This document shows, piece after piece, positions 1-6,879 of a DNA stretch of 9,955 bases. The stretch is from JAVBOP01 sp031550405. Its GTDB lineage: Bacteria > Bacteroidota > Ignavibacteria > Kapaibacteriales > UBA2268. Under the pieces are notes generated by a model that ran no database searches, was not told the origin of the DNA, and was given only the letters and a program-made list of their open reading frames with translations. Positions within the stretch are counted from its first letter, which is position 1. Every line of letters begins with the position of its first letter. Location: NCBI GenBank assembly GCA_031550405.1, contig JAVBOP010000006.1:1-9955 (forward strand). Reading direction: 5' to 3'. A program made the translations under genes and the position numbers.

Positions 1-98
1 AATTCTCAACTGCCGAGCTTGGCAATGGCAGTTATATCATCGAAATGCTCACCCCAAGCAACCAAAAGTTTACAGATAAGTTTGTCGTGGCGAAGTAA
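1..98 (+). CDS. C-terminal end of a T9SS-sorted protein (partial)
   Basis: The first complete codon is at position 3 and the frame runs 31 codons to TAA at 96-98; the rest of the gene lies off the left edge. The visible residues include TAELGNGSYIIEML and then FTDKFVVAK at the very end. This matches the usual finish of the Por/type IX secretion C-terminal sorting domain: a 'L-x-x-G-x-Y-(I/V)' strand, a short turn, then a 'F-(T/S)-x-K-(L/F)-V-V-x-K' last strand ending at the stop. In that family the domain directs export across the outer membrane and is cleaved or anchored at the surface. Nothing can be said about the cargo, which is out of view. A terminator follows 32 bases later, so this gene appears to end its transcription unit. 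The call rests on a short tail, but the pattern is distinctive. Confidence 0.72.
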   Translation, partial: FSTAELGNGSYIIEMLTPSNQKFTDKFVVAK

Positions 99-129
99 TT
101 TTGAAAACATACTTAATATCCTCCTTTTC

Positions 130-157
130 AAACTCGACATAAATGTGTCGAGTTTTT
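130..157 (+). terminator. Intrinsic terminator after the T9SS protein gene
   Basis: A perfect 10-base-pair stem, AAACTCGACA (130-139) with TGTCGAGTTT (146-155), closes a 6-base loop and runs into five T residues (153-157). It lies 32 bases after the stop at 96-98, which fits a Rho-independent terminator for that gene. The A-rich 5' side of the stem could also let it act on leftward transcripts. Confidence 0.8.
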
Positions 158-645
158 CATATTCAAAACAATTTTTTATTTTTTTTGAGAGCGTTAGCAA
201 AAATAAACATTTCTTCCTTGAAAAATTTTCAACCTTGCAAACGCTTGATATTCCTCATGCCTTACTCTATGAAAAATGAAAAAAATAAAAATATATTTTA
301 TTATACATGAAATAATACCCTCAAATTTTTAATTCAGATAATTATAAATATTTTTCGCTTTGTTCAGACTTGAACAGGAATATGAATTTCATGCGCAAAT
401 ATTTAATCGGTTCTCATAAGACACATCCCAAAAAAACAATTAGTAAAACAAATCTATCATAAATACGTATTATAGTTTGAGCTTTGGGTTAGGTATATTG
501 AAAATAAAATAATTAGAAATAATTTACTATATCAAACCAACCTATAATACTGTACTTTGAAACACAATAACCCTTCAAAATTTCATGCAATTAACATAAT
601 TTCATGTATTATTAAAAAATATTCATAATTCTTGTATTAGAGTCG

Positions 646-686
646 TATATGAGTATTGCTATAAATAACAACAATAATCTCATATA
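646..686 (+). promoter_or_regulatory. Hairpin 1 in the sulfatase leader
   Basis: TATATGAG (646-653) pairs perfectly with CTCATATA (679-686). The stem continues inward with TATTG (654-658) pairing with CAATA (672-676), leaving a 2-base bulge (677-678) and a 13-base loop. The 13 base pairs make it a notably long stem for such AT-rich sequence. It ends 67 bases before the sulfatase start, with no T-run after it, so it does not look like a terminator. A regulatory or RNA-stabilising role is inference; whether it is transcribed is unknown. Confidence 0.4.
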
Positions 687-692
687 TTACCC

Positions 693-736
693 TGAAAGAT
701 ATAATATCAAATACATTATAATTAAATAATCTTTCA
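693..736 (+). promoter_or_regulatory. Hairpin 2 in the sulfatase leader
   Basis: TGAAAGAT (693-700) is the exact reverse complement of ATCTTTCA (729-736), giving an 8-base-pair stem around a 28-base AT-rich loop. ATCTTT recurs 11 bases later (740-745), so AGAT could pair at alternative positions. The 3' arm ends 17 bases before the ATG at 754, close enough to influence ribosome access if transcribed. The function is inferred from position only. Confidence 0.35.
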
Positions 737-753
737 CAAATCTTTAAAGCACT

Positions 754-2490
754 ATGAAGCTAAATTTAAAGAACAAATTGAAAAACTGCGGTAAATGGGC
801 AGCTGTAGGAGCTGTTCTCGCAACTGGAGCATTAACAACATCTGATGATGCTGTAGCTCAGCAAAACAACAAAAAGCCAAACGTTTTGGTTATTTTTGGT
901 GATGACATTGGTATTTCCAATATCAGTGCATATAGCGGCGGACTTATGGGCTATGAAACGCCTAATATTGACCGCTTGGCTAAGGAAGGAATAAAATTCC
1001 AGCACTATTATGGAGAGCAGTCTTGTACTGCGGGTCGTGCTGCTTTTCTCACTGGACAGCATGGTATTCGTACAGGCCTTACTAAGGTAGGTTTCCCGGG
1101 TGCTCCAATGGGTATGAGTCAAGAAGACCCATCGATTGGCGGACTTATGAAAAGTCTCGGTTATGCTACTGGACAGTTTGGTAAAAATCATGTTGGTGAT
1201 AGAAATGAGACATTGCCGACAGTAAATGGTTTTGATGAATTTTTTGGCAATCTATATCACTTGAATGCTGAAGAAGAACCAGAATTGCCAGATTATCCAA
1301 AAGACCCTGCTTATTTAGCAAAATATGGTCCTCGAGGTGTATTAGATTGTAAGGCATCAAGTACAGATGATGCGACTGTTGACCCACGTTTTGGAAAAAT
1401 AGGTAAGCAAACAATTAAAGATACTGGACCTTTGACCAAGAAACGCATGGAAACGATTGATGACGAAACATCAGCAAGAGCAATTGATTTCATCAAAAGA
1501 CAAACCAATGATGGCAAACCATTCTTCTGCTGGTTTAATTCAACACGTATGCACTTGCGTACACATGTGCGTGAATCGCATCGCGGCAAATATCAACATG
1601 GCAACAGTGAATATATTGACGGCATGATTGAACATGATATAACTATTGGTGAAATTTTGAAGGCATTGGATGACCTTGGTATTGCTGAAAATACAATCGT
1701 TATCTATACTTCCGACAACGGTCCTCACATGAATACGTGGCCGGACGGTGCAATGACTCCTTTCCGTTCGGAAAAGAATACTAACTGGGAAGGTGCTTTC
1801 AGAGTTCCATGTCTTGTTCGTTGGACTAATCATATTGTTCCTGGAACAGTAACTAATGAAATTATGAGTCATAATGACTGGATTCCTACTCTGTGTGCTG
1901 CTGCAGGTGAAAGTGACATTGTTGAAAAATGCAAGAAGGGTTATAATGCAAATGGCAAAACATATAAAGTGCATCTTGATGGTTATAATCAATTGCCTTT
2001 CCTTACTACAGTTAAGGGCAGTGCAGCTAATAATAACGCAGTAAAAAGCGCACGTGATCGTTTCTTCTATGCTGATGACGACGGATTACTTGTAGGTTAT
2101 AGAAAAGGACCTATGAAATACGTTTATGCTGAACAGCGTTTGCAAGGAACTTTGGGAGTTTGGGCAGAACCTTTCACTCAATTGCGTTTGCAGAAAACCT
2201 TCAATCTTATGCAAGATCCATACGAAAGAGCTGATATAACCTCTAATACTTATTGGGATTGGAACCTAAATGAAGTTGGTGCTGTATATGGATCAATGCA
2301 AGATGTTTTTGATTTTGTTGCAACATTTGAAGAATATCCTCCACGTTCATTTCCACCAAGTTTTGTTCCTACTAATATAATGGAACAAGAAAAATTAAGA
2401 ATCAAAGCAAGAAGGGCATTAGAAAATTATGAAAAGCGAATGATGCCACATCCTGGTGATACCCAGCAACAAGCACCGAAGAAAAAATAG
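754..2490 (+). CDS. Secreted arylsulfatase-type sulfatase (Cys-type, formylglycine)
   Basis: A 578-residue S1-type sulfatase predicted to hydrolyse sulfate esters outside the cytoplasm. Residues 1-35 form a signal peptide: a Lys-rich start, a hydrophobic stretch around AAVGAVLATGAL, and a likely AVA|QQ cleavage site after Ala35. Metal-binding Asp50-Asp51 follow the first strand. The signature C91-T-A-G-R95 contains the Cys that is oxidised to formylglycine in this family, so an FGE-type activating enzyme is needed; none is in the window. Other active-site candidates are Lys144 and His146 (GKNHVGD), His267, Asp321-Asn322 (TSDNGP) and Lys341 before the EGAFRVP stretch. The length is normal and the frame is unbroken. 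It has no T9SS tail and ends in a Gln/Lys-rich stretch, so periplasmic residence is more likely than surface display. The natural substrate cannot be read from the sequence. The start is preceded by an A/T-rich leader without a Shine-Dalgarno sequence. Confidence 0.93.
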   Translation: MKLNLKNKLKNCGKWAAVGAVLATGALTTSDDAVAQQNNKKPNVLVIFGDDIGISNISAYSGGLMGYETPNIDRLAKEGIKFQHYYGEQSCTAGRAAFLTGQHGIRTGLTKVGFPGAPMGMSQEDPSIGGLMKSLGYATGQFGKNHVGDRNETLPTVNGFDEFFGNLYHLNAEEEPELPDYPKDPAYLAKYGPRGVLDCKASSTDDATVDPRFGKIGKQTIKDTGPLTKKRMETIDDETSARAIDFIKRQTNDGKPFFCWFNSTRMHLRTHVRESHRGKYQHGNSEYIDGMIEHDITIGEILKALDDLGIAENTIVIYTSDNGPHMNTWPDGAMTPFRSEKNTNWEGAFRVPCLVRWTNHIVPGTVTNEIMSHNDWIPTLCAAAGESDIVEKCKKGYNANGKTYKVHLDGYNQLPFLTTVKGSAANNNAVKSARDRFFYADDDGLLVGYRKGPMKYVYAEQRLQGTLGVWAEPFTQLRLQKTFNLMQDPYERADITSNTYWDWNLNEVGAVYGSMQDVFDFVATFEEYPPRSFPPSFVPTNIMEQEKLRIKARRALENYEKRMMPHPGDTQQQAPKKK

Positions 2491-2506
2491 GTAAATAAAA
2501 AACATG

Positions 2507-2534
2507 CAGGCTGCCAATTAACTTCGGCAGCCTG
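2507..2534 (+). terminator. Terminator-like hairpin after the sulfatase gene
   Basis: CAGGCTGCC (2507-2515) pairs perfectly with GGCAGCCTG (2526-2534) around a 10-base loop, 16 bases after the sulfatase stop. It is by far the most GC-rich stem in the neighbourhood. The sequence after it is T-rich but interrupted (TTATGTTATC), so termination is probable though less classical than the hairpin at 130-157. Confidence 0.65.
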
Positions 2535-2589
2535 TTATGTTATCACAATATCATATATATTTTAATATTTTTCCGTGCATGCCCTCAAC

Positions 2590-2622
2590 AAAAAAAAAAG
2601 AGGAGCAACATGTTGAACCTCT
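2590..2622 (-). terminator. Leftward intrinsic terminator with no obvious gene
   Basis: On the minus strand AGAGG (2622-2618) pairs with CCTCT (2603-2599). Inside it, past a 2-by-2 internal loop, the palindrome CAACATGTTG (2606-2615) adds at least three pairs. The stem runs directly into a tract of ten T on the minus strand (ten A at 2590-2599 on the plus strand). That layout fits a terminator for leftward transcription, yet the nearest intact leftward gene ends at 5159, beyond two rightward genes. Confidence 0.5.
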
Positions 2623-2773
2623 GCATTTATGAATAAATATTCAGAAATTATGGCGTTTTCATATTGATTTATTTTTTTTGTATGCTTTTTCGGTCGTGTC
2701 TCGCAAGAATTTTTATAAGCATAAGGTTTGAATAGGCCTAGATAGCTTTAACATCTGCAATTACATCACGCCA

Positions 2774-2805
2774 TTTCCAAAATAACATTATTATTAGTAT
2801 ATTTG
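2774..2805 (+). promoter_or_regulatory. Candidate Bacteroidota-type promoter of the SDR gene
   Basis: TATATTTG at 2798-2805 matches the TAnnTTTG -7 element known from Bacteroidota. TTTC at 2774-2777, 20 bases upstream, is one base off the TTTG -33 element. The inferred start of transcription, about 2812, would give a leader of about 40 bases. In such AT-rich DNA a chance match is possible. Confidence 0.33.
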
Positions 2806-2852
2806 TAAGAAATAAGATTAAATATTGAAGGATAGATAAGTTTAGATACGGT

Positions 2853-3581
2853 ATGAAAAATAATTATATCTATGATAAAAATATATGGATTACAGGTGCG
2901 AGCAGTGGAATAGGGCTGGAAATTACCAAGCTGCTTGCAAAATATACAGCAAATTTAATTGTTTCGTCAAGCAATTTGCAAAAGCTGCAATCGGCGATGT
3001 CATCCATTGCGGGCAACGCTAAAATTTTTGCCTTTCCTGTTGATCTGGCAAATGCCAAATCGATTATCGAATGCTTTGAATTTATTTCCAGCGAGGTCGG
3101 TTTTCCGAATATTCTAATCAACAATGCCGGTATATATACGCCTAAATCATTTATTAATATGACGATTGGCGATTTTGAAAATATGATGAATGTAAATTTG
3201 CGCGGAGCATTTCTGGCAACTCAATGTGTGTTGCCTGCCATGCTTGAAAGCGGTGGCGGTGCGATTGTCAATATCGCCTCAATTACAGCGGTGCGCGAAT
3301 ATCCGCATTCTTCCATATATGCGGCGTCGAAGGCTGGATTGCTGGCGATGATGCGCTCTTTGCGCGAGGAAGTGCGGGACAGGGGAATAAAAATCATAAA
3401 TGTGATTCCTGGCGCTACGGCAACAAATATTTGGGATGAGGATTTTTTGGAATGTAAACGAAATAAAATGTCTTCGCCTGTGGATATTGCCAAAACGGTT
3501 GTTTCGGCGCTAACTCTTTGTGATTCATATACTTCCATGGTTGAGGAAATAACTATTCGCCCTCATTCCTCACATCTGTAA
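2853..3581 (+). CDS. Short-chain dehydrogenase/reductase (SDR)
   Basis: A 242-residue classical SDR, an NAD(P)(H)-dependent oxidoreductase with a single Rossmann domain, expected to be cytoplasmic. The dinucleotide-binding motif T14-G-A-S-S-G-I-G21 comes after the first strand, Asp64 is the conserved adenine-ring residue, and N90-N-A-G93 stabilises the central sheet. The catalytic set is complete: Asn115 (MNVNLRG), Ser143, Tyr156 and Lys160 (YAASK). It is followed by the IPGATATN substrate-loop region. The segment after the second strand (SSSN, 38-41) lacks the Arg that often marks NADPH preference, so cofactor choice is open. Length is typical. The substrate cannot be assigned; FabG-like and sepiapterin-reductase-like members share these motifs. 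The gene precedes miaB on the same strand with a 117-base gap and may be a separate unit. There is no Shine-Dalgarno sequence at usable distance. Confidence 0.88.
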   Translation: MKNNYIYDKNIWITGASSGIGLEITKLLAKYTANLIVSSSNLQKLQSAMSSIAGNAKIFAFPVDLANAKSIIECFEFISSEVGFPNILINNAGIYTPKSFINMTIGDFENMMNVNLRGAFLATQCVLPAMLESGGGAIVNIASITAVREYPHSSIYAASKAGLLAMMRSLREEVRDRGIKIINVIPGATATNIWDEDFLECKRNKMSSPVDIAKTVVSALTLCDSYTSMVEEITIRPHSSHL

Positions 3582-3698
3582 GCAACATGTGAATTAGCAA
3601 ATGGCATTGAATAACATATACTTAAGACAGCCTGTCACAAATGCACATGGATTAGTATTATTAAAAAAAATTAATTATTTCCAATTATCAAATTTAAT

Positions 3699-5018
3699 AT
3701 GACTTCACAACATAACTTATATATAGAAACTTACGGCTGCCAGATGAATCAAAATGATACCGAAATCGTTTCAGGTATCATGGCGGAAGGTGGCTATGGC
3801 ATTGCCGAAAATTTGAATAACGCCGATATTATTTTGCTGAATACGTGTTCGGTTCGCGATAATGCCGAAGAGCGGATTCTTAACAGAGTTGAGACGCTTT
3901 TTCATTTGCTTAAAAAACGCAAAACGCCTGTAATTCTTGGAGTTATCGGCTGTATGGCGGAGCGTTTGCAGGACAGATTGCTTTCTACGAATGAGGTCAT
4001 AAGTTTAGTTGTCGGACCTGATGAATATCGCAAACTGCCGGAACTTGCCCGTCTCGCTTTTGAAGGAAATAAAGGCGTTGCGGTCGATTTGAGTACGATT
4101 GAAACCTATAACGATGTTATTCCGCTGCGTACGAACGGCATTTCCGCATGGATTTCGATTATGCGCGGTTGCAATAATTTTTGTTCATATTGCGTTGTGC
4201 CTTATACTCGCGGTCGTGAGCGTTCGCGTCCGTTTGATACGATTGTTGATGAAGCTAAATCGTTGTGGAATAATGGAATTAAAGAGATTGCTCTGCTTGG
4301 GCAAAATGTGAACAGTTATTCATATAATGATGCAAATTTTCCGAAACTATTGCGGACAATTGCTCAGGAATTGCCAAAAATACGTCTGCGTTTTGTTACA
4401 TCTCATCCGCGTGATATGAGCGATGAGCTTATTAATACGATTGCGGAATTTGACAATATATGTAAATATATTCATTTACCTGTGCAATCTGGTTCCAATC
4501 GCATTTTGCAGGAAATGAATCGAAAATATACGATTGAGCATTATTTGGGCTTGATTGAAAAAATTCGCACTCTTATGCCGCATTGCGGGCTTTCGACAGA
4601 TATTATTGCAGGCTATCCGAGCGAAACGCTTGATGAACATCAGGCAACTTTAGATTTATTTAAAATGGTAAAATATGACAGTGCGTTTATGTTTAAATAC
4701 TCGCCACGCGAAGGAACAAAGGCGTTTTCCAAGCCTGACACTGTGTCGGAGGAAGAAAAAATCCGCCGTTTAAATGAAATTATAAAGCTGCAAAACCAGA
4801 TTTCCCGCGAAAATAATCATGCAGAAATTGGCAAAACGTTCGCCATTCTTGTAGAAAACGCCAGCAGAAAAAAGGCAACAGACTGGTTCGGCAGAACCGA
4901 CACAAACAAGGTCGTCTTATTCGACAATTCCACTGCAAAACATACATCAGGCGACATCGTCAATGTCCGCATCATTCGCTCCACCGGAGCAACGCTGTTC
5001 GGTGAACTTATAACTTAA
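3699..5018 (+). CDS. miaB: tRNA-2-methylthio-N6-dimethylallyladenosine synthase MiaB
   Basis: A 439-residue radical-SAM methylthiotransferase that adds a methylthio group to i6A at position 37 of tRNAs reading UNN codons. The N-terminal UPF0004/MTTase domain carries the three cluster ligands Cys14 (TYGCQMN), Cys50 (NTCSVR) and Cys85 (GCMAER). The radical-SAM cluster motif is C158-N-N-F-C162-S-Y-C165, followed by VVPYTRGRERSR, the stretch typical of MiaB rather than of RimO or MtaB. HLPVQSGS (259-266) and the STDIIAGYP region (299-307) are further family landmarks. A TRAM RNA-binding domain occupies about 373-437 (GRTDTNKVVLF near 398). Length and motifs are complete. No miaA is visible in the window. 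The start lies in AT-rich sequence without a Shine-Dalgarno sequence; the next reasonable Met is Met16, past the first cluster Cys, so the chosen start is well supported. Confidence 0.96.
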   Translation: MTSQHNLYIETYGCQMNQNDTEIVSGIMAEGGYGIAENLNNADIILLNTCSVRDNAEERILNRVETLFHLLKKRKTPVILGVIGCMAERLQDRLLSTNEVISLVVGPDEYRKLPELARLAFEGNKGVAVDLSTIETYNDVIPLRTNGISAWISIMRGCNNFCSYCVVPYTRGRERSRPFDTIVDEAKSLWNNGIKEIALLGQNVNSYSYNDANFPKLLRTIAQELPKIRLRFVTSHPRDMSDELINTIAEFDNICKYIHLPVQSGSNRILQEMNRKYTIEHYLGLIEKIRTLMPHCGLSTDIIAGYPSETLDEHQATLDLFKMVKYDSAFMFKYSPREGTKAFSKPDTVSEEEKIRRLNEIIKLQNQISRENNHAEIGKTFAILVENASRKKATDWFGRTDTNKVVLFDNSTAKHTSGDIVNVRIIRSTGATLFGELIT

Positions 5019-5128
5019 CAGCATACAAGATTTATGAATTATTTTTAATAAAATAGATGTGGTTAAATAAGCCAATGAGTTTTGCTGTTTGTAGAATATA
5101 ATTACATAAACATTGCATAACTACTTTG

Positions 5129-5169
5129 TACCGCTATAGCTTATCACAAAAAAGCTCGCTATTGCGGTA
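5129..5169. terminator. Inverted repeat at the miaB/CPBP convergent junction
   Basis: TACCGCTATAGC (5129-5140) and GCTATTGCGGTA (5158-5169) pair at 11 of 12 positions around a 17-base loop. The right arm includes the stop codon of the leftward CPBP gene (5161-5159). Neither exit side has a proper T-run, so this is not a classical intrinsic terminator. Its position between converging genes suggests transcript-end formation or 3'-end protection in both directions. Confidence 0.45.
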
Positions 5170-5941
5170 AAAGCCTGTATGAAATATACATTATTAGCAA
5201 TCCGATGGCGGAAAAAAGAAGGCACATTGTAATGCTCGGATTTGATATGACGGCGGTATAATTGCTACTGTAATTCGCCGAAAATATAACCATGAGGTTG
5301 TTTAAAAAATGGAAAATAACAGCAGGAATAAGGCTGTTGGTTGCAATGGTGATTGATGCAAGGTAAATCCCGATTATGAAAATAGGAATGAGAGCCACAG
5401 CGTTCACGTGAATTAATGCGAATATTATGGATGACAATAGAATTGCCCGCAATCGCCCTTTGGTTTCGAGATTTGTCAGGAGGTAGCCGCGAAACAAAAA
5501 TTCTTCACAAGTAGCAGGAATAACAGCAATTACAAGAATTATGAATAAATATTCATAAACCGTGCCGCTTCTATTAATCACCAGCTCTTCCTGCTGCAAA
5601 ATCTGTGCCCGCATTATTTCATCATACACATGCTTCAAACTATCCGGTATAATGCTGCTTTGCAACAGCTCCCAGCTTAAACTGAACAGCGATAAACCCG
5701 CCACGCCCCAAAGCAGCAATATCAGAACCGCAGGCTTGAATTTTAAATTTAATCTTAGTTTGAATTGCACTCCATTGCCGTAATTAGACAGTATCAGAGC
5801 TGGAATGAGGAATATAATAATTTGAAAAATAGAGGAATATCGCAGTGGAATTAAATCGGGAAATGCGAGCTGAAAAAGAGCTGGAATGGCAATATAAGCA
5901 ATTATGATACAGATGAAATTTACGGTAAAATCTTTTCTCAT
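5159..5941 (-). CDS. CPBP-family intramembrane glutamic endopeptidase
   Basis: A 260-residue polytopic membrane protein of the CPBP/ABI (Rce1-like, CAAX protease-related) family. All three hallmark motifs are present: E146-E147-F-L-F-R151 (EExxxR), F174-A-L-I-H178 (FxxxH) and H211-F-L-N-N215 (HxxxN). These supply the catalytic Glu and the His/Asn residues in the membrane. Hydrophobic segments lie roughly at 6-26, 38-52, 70-90, 130-145, 165-178, 182-200, 203-221 and 236-256. Bacterial members are linked to bacteriocin self-immunity, membrane-protein processing or protein secretion, but no substrate can be assigned here. The start lies 10 bases after the stop of the upstream DUF58 gene, so the two are very likely co-transcribed. 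Motifs and length indicate an intact enzyme. Confidence 0.87.
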   Translation of the reverse strand: MRKDFTVNFICIIIAYIAIPALFQLAFPDLIPLRYSSIFQIIIFLIPALILSNYGNGVQFKLRLNLKFKPAVLILLLWGVAGLSLFSLSWELLQSSIIPDSLKHVYDEIMRAQILQQEELVINRSGTVYEYLFIILVIAVIPATCEEFLFRGYLLTNLETKGRLRAILLSSIIFALIHVNAVALIPIFIIGIYLASITIATNSLIPAVIFHFLNNLMVIFSANYSSNYTAVISNPSITMCLLFSAIGLLIMYISYRLLPQ

Positions 5942-5951
5942 ATTTTTTAAA

Positions 5952-6845
5952 TTACATTTTAGAGCGTTTCAAAACATAATCCATAAGTGCTTTGTCAAAA
6001 GGCGTTTGCGTGCTGATTAAATTATAATCAACATTGTGATGAATACATTCTTTTCTAATATTTTTAATGAAATTTTGCATTGTATCAGCATAACCCTTCC
6101 TGATTTGATATGGTTGCGTAACCATTTGCTCGCCTGTTTCCAAGTCTATAAAATTGGCGGCGCGACCGAAATCAAAATCAATTTCTCGCGGGTCAAGTAT
6201 ATGAAAAAGCAAGACTTCGTGCTTTTTGTGCCGAAGATGTCGCAAAGCATTTACGATTGAATCAACATTGTCAAAAAAATCGCTGAATAATATCACAAGT
6301 CCGCGCCGTTTAATCCTTTCTGCCAGTAATTCCAACGATTCTGCCGTTCCAGTTTTATCATGCGGCATAGCATTTTCAAGTGCAGACAGTATCTGGCTTA
6401 TAAACGAAGGCTTGGAATTTGGCGGCAAAAATGTATCTATTTTTTCATTATAAAGCGTCAATCCGACTGCATCTCTCTGCTGAATCATAAGCATGGCAAG
6501 AGCTGCCGCAAGGTAGCAAGAATATTCAAACTTGGAAATACGACCATCCGAGGCAAAGCGCATCGAAGCACTGCTGTCAATAGCAAGCATACATCGCAAA
6601 TTGGTTTCTTCTTCAAATTCCTTGATATAGTACCTGCCTGAGCGAGCATACACCCGCCAGTCAAGAAATCGGATTTCATCTCCCGGCCTGTATTGGCGAT
6701 GCTGCGAAAATTCAACGCTAAAGCCATGGTATGGCGAGCGGTGCATACCGGTAATAAACCCTTCAACCACCATTCGTGCTTTCAGCTCAATGTTGCCAAG
6801 CTGCGCAATGGTATCCGGATCCAAATACTTTCTATATTCCTTCAT
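5952..6845 (-). CDS. DUF58 domain protein with VWA-like fold
   Basis: A 297-residue protein without signal peptide or membrane segment, so probably cytoplasmic. The DUF58 core is plain: FSVEFSQHRQYRPGDEIR followed by FLDW (60-63) and the AR of VYARSG (66-70). Around it lies a von Willebrand A-like domain with a metal-ion-dependent adhesion site, D90-S-S-A-S94 (DxSxS), and a later acidic residue in ILFSDF (Asp189). In this family DUF58 proteins usually work with a MoxR-type AAA+ ATPase encoded next door, often in Bat (aerotolerance-like) clusters. Here no moxR is adjacent: the upstream neighbour is divergent and the downstream one is a CPBP protease. A chaperone- or envelope-related role is an inference from the family. 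The ATG start leaves a leader of about 20 bases after a candidate -7 element. Confidence 0.88.
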   Translation of the reverse strand: MKEYRKYLDPDTIAQLGNIELKARMVVEGFITGMHRSPYHGFSVEFSQHRQYRPGDEIRFLDWRVYARSGRYYIKEFEEETNLRCMLAIDSSASMRFASDGRISKFEYSCYLAAALAMLMIQQRDAVGLTLYNEKIDTFLPPNSKPSFISQILSALENAMPHDKTGTAESLELLAERIKRRGLVILFSDFFDNVDSIVNALRHLRHKKHEVLLFHILDPREIDFDFGRAANFIDLETGEQMVTQPYQIRKGYADTMQNFIKNIRKECIHHNVDYNLISTQTPFDKALMDYVLKRSKM

Positions 6846-6871
6846 CTACAAGACATTTATTAAACTTGTTG

Positions 6872-6879
6872 CAAATATA
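6872..6879 (-). promoter_or_regulatory. Candidate -7 promoter element for DUF58/CPBP
   Basis: The minus strand reads TATATTTG here, an exact TAnnTTTG match and identical to the octamer before the SDR gene. It lies 26 bases upstream of the DUF58 start. No TTG-type -33 element is visible at the usual spacing, so support comes only from the octamer and its position. Confidence 0.3.

Larger units (their letters stand above)
158..753. other. Long AT-rich intergenic region upstream of the sulfatase
   Basis: About 600 bases with no credible gene: the open frames here are short, very AT-rich and match no family I recognise. It holds several symmetrical elements. TGTTCA/TGAACA around a 4-base spacer lies at 361-376, and the perfect palindrome AATACGTATT at 462-471. 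A TATAAT hexamer at 543-548 has no good -35 partner; another at 700-705 also has none. The last 110 bases contain two consecutive hairpins, described separately. I find no exact TAnnTTTG element here; the nearest variants are TATAGTTTG (471-479) and TACTTTG (553-559), so the sulfatase promoter cannot be fixed. Confidence 0.5.
2491..2852. other. Intergenic region between sulfatase and SDR genes
   Basis: 362 bases without an intact gene. It contains the rightward hairpin at 2507-2534 and the leftward terminator-like hairpin at 2590-2622. A minus-strand frame open from about 2863 to 2669, with a single TAG at 2740-2738, has a protein-like character. Its only ATG-started stretch before the TAG (ATG at 2788-2786) encodes 16 residues. 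I treat it as a possible gene remnant and discuss it under findings; I do not call it a gene. A candidate SDR promoter lies at 2774-2805. Confidence 0.5.

Noticed and set aside
19..279. 86-residue plus-strand open frame at the left edge
   Set aside because: It overlaps the T9SS tail in another frame, runs straight through the terminator hairpin, and translates to AT-driven Phe/Ser/Lys-rich sequence with no family resemblance.
578..606. Repeated AATTTCATG (also near 386)
   Set aside because: Three copies of a short AT-rich word at irregular spacing; too short and low-complexity to call a repeat family.
1540..1992. 150-residue minus-strand open frame inside the sulfatase gene
   Set aside because: The plus-strand frame has all the sulfatase motifs; the antisense frame shows no domain, and its length follows from the codon composition of the real gene.
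3582..3698. Palindromic GACAGCCTGTC (3626-3636) and CATGTG/CACATG arms between SDR and miaB
   Set aside because: The 11-base palindrome cannot form a stable hairpin, and the outer arms are 6 bases with a 52-base spacer. I see no convincing terminator or promoter in this gap.
2627..5555. 17-base identical word TTATGAATAAATATTCA at 2627-2643 and 5539-5555
   Set aside because: One copy is intergenic and the other lies inside the CPBP coding region, where it encodes ordinary membrane residues. The word is almost pure A/T and self-complementary, so chance is the simplest explanation.
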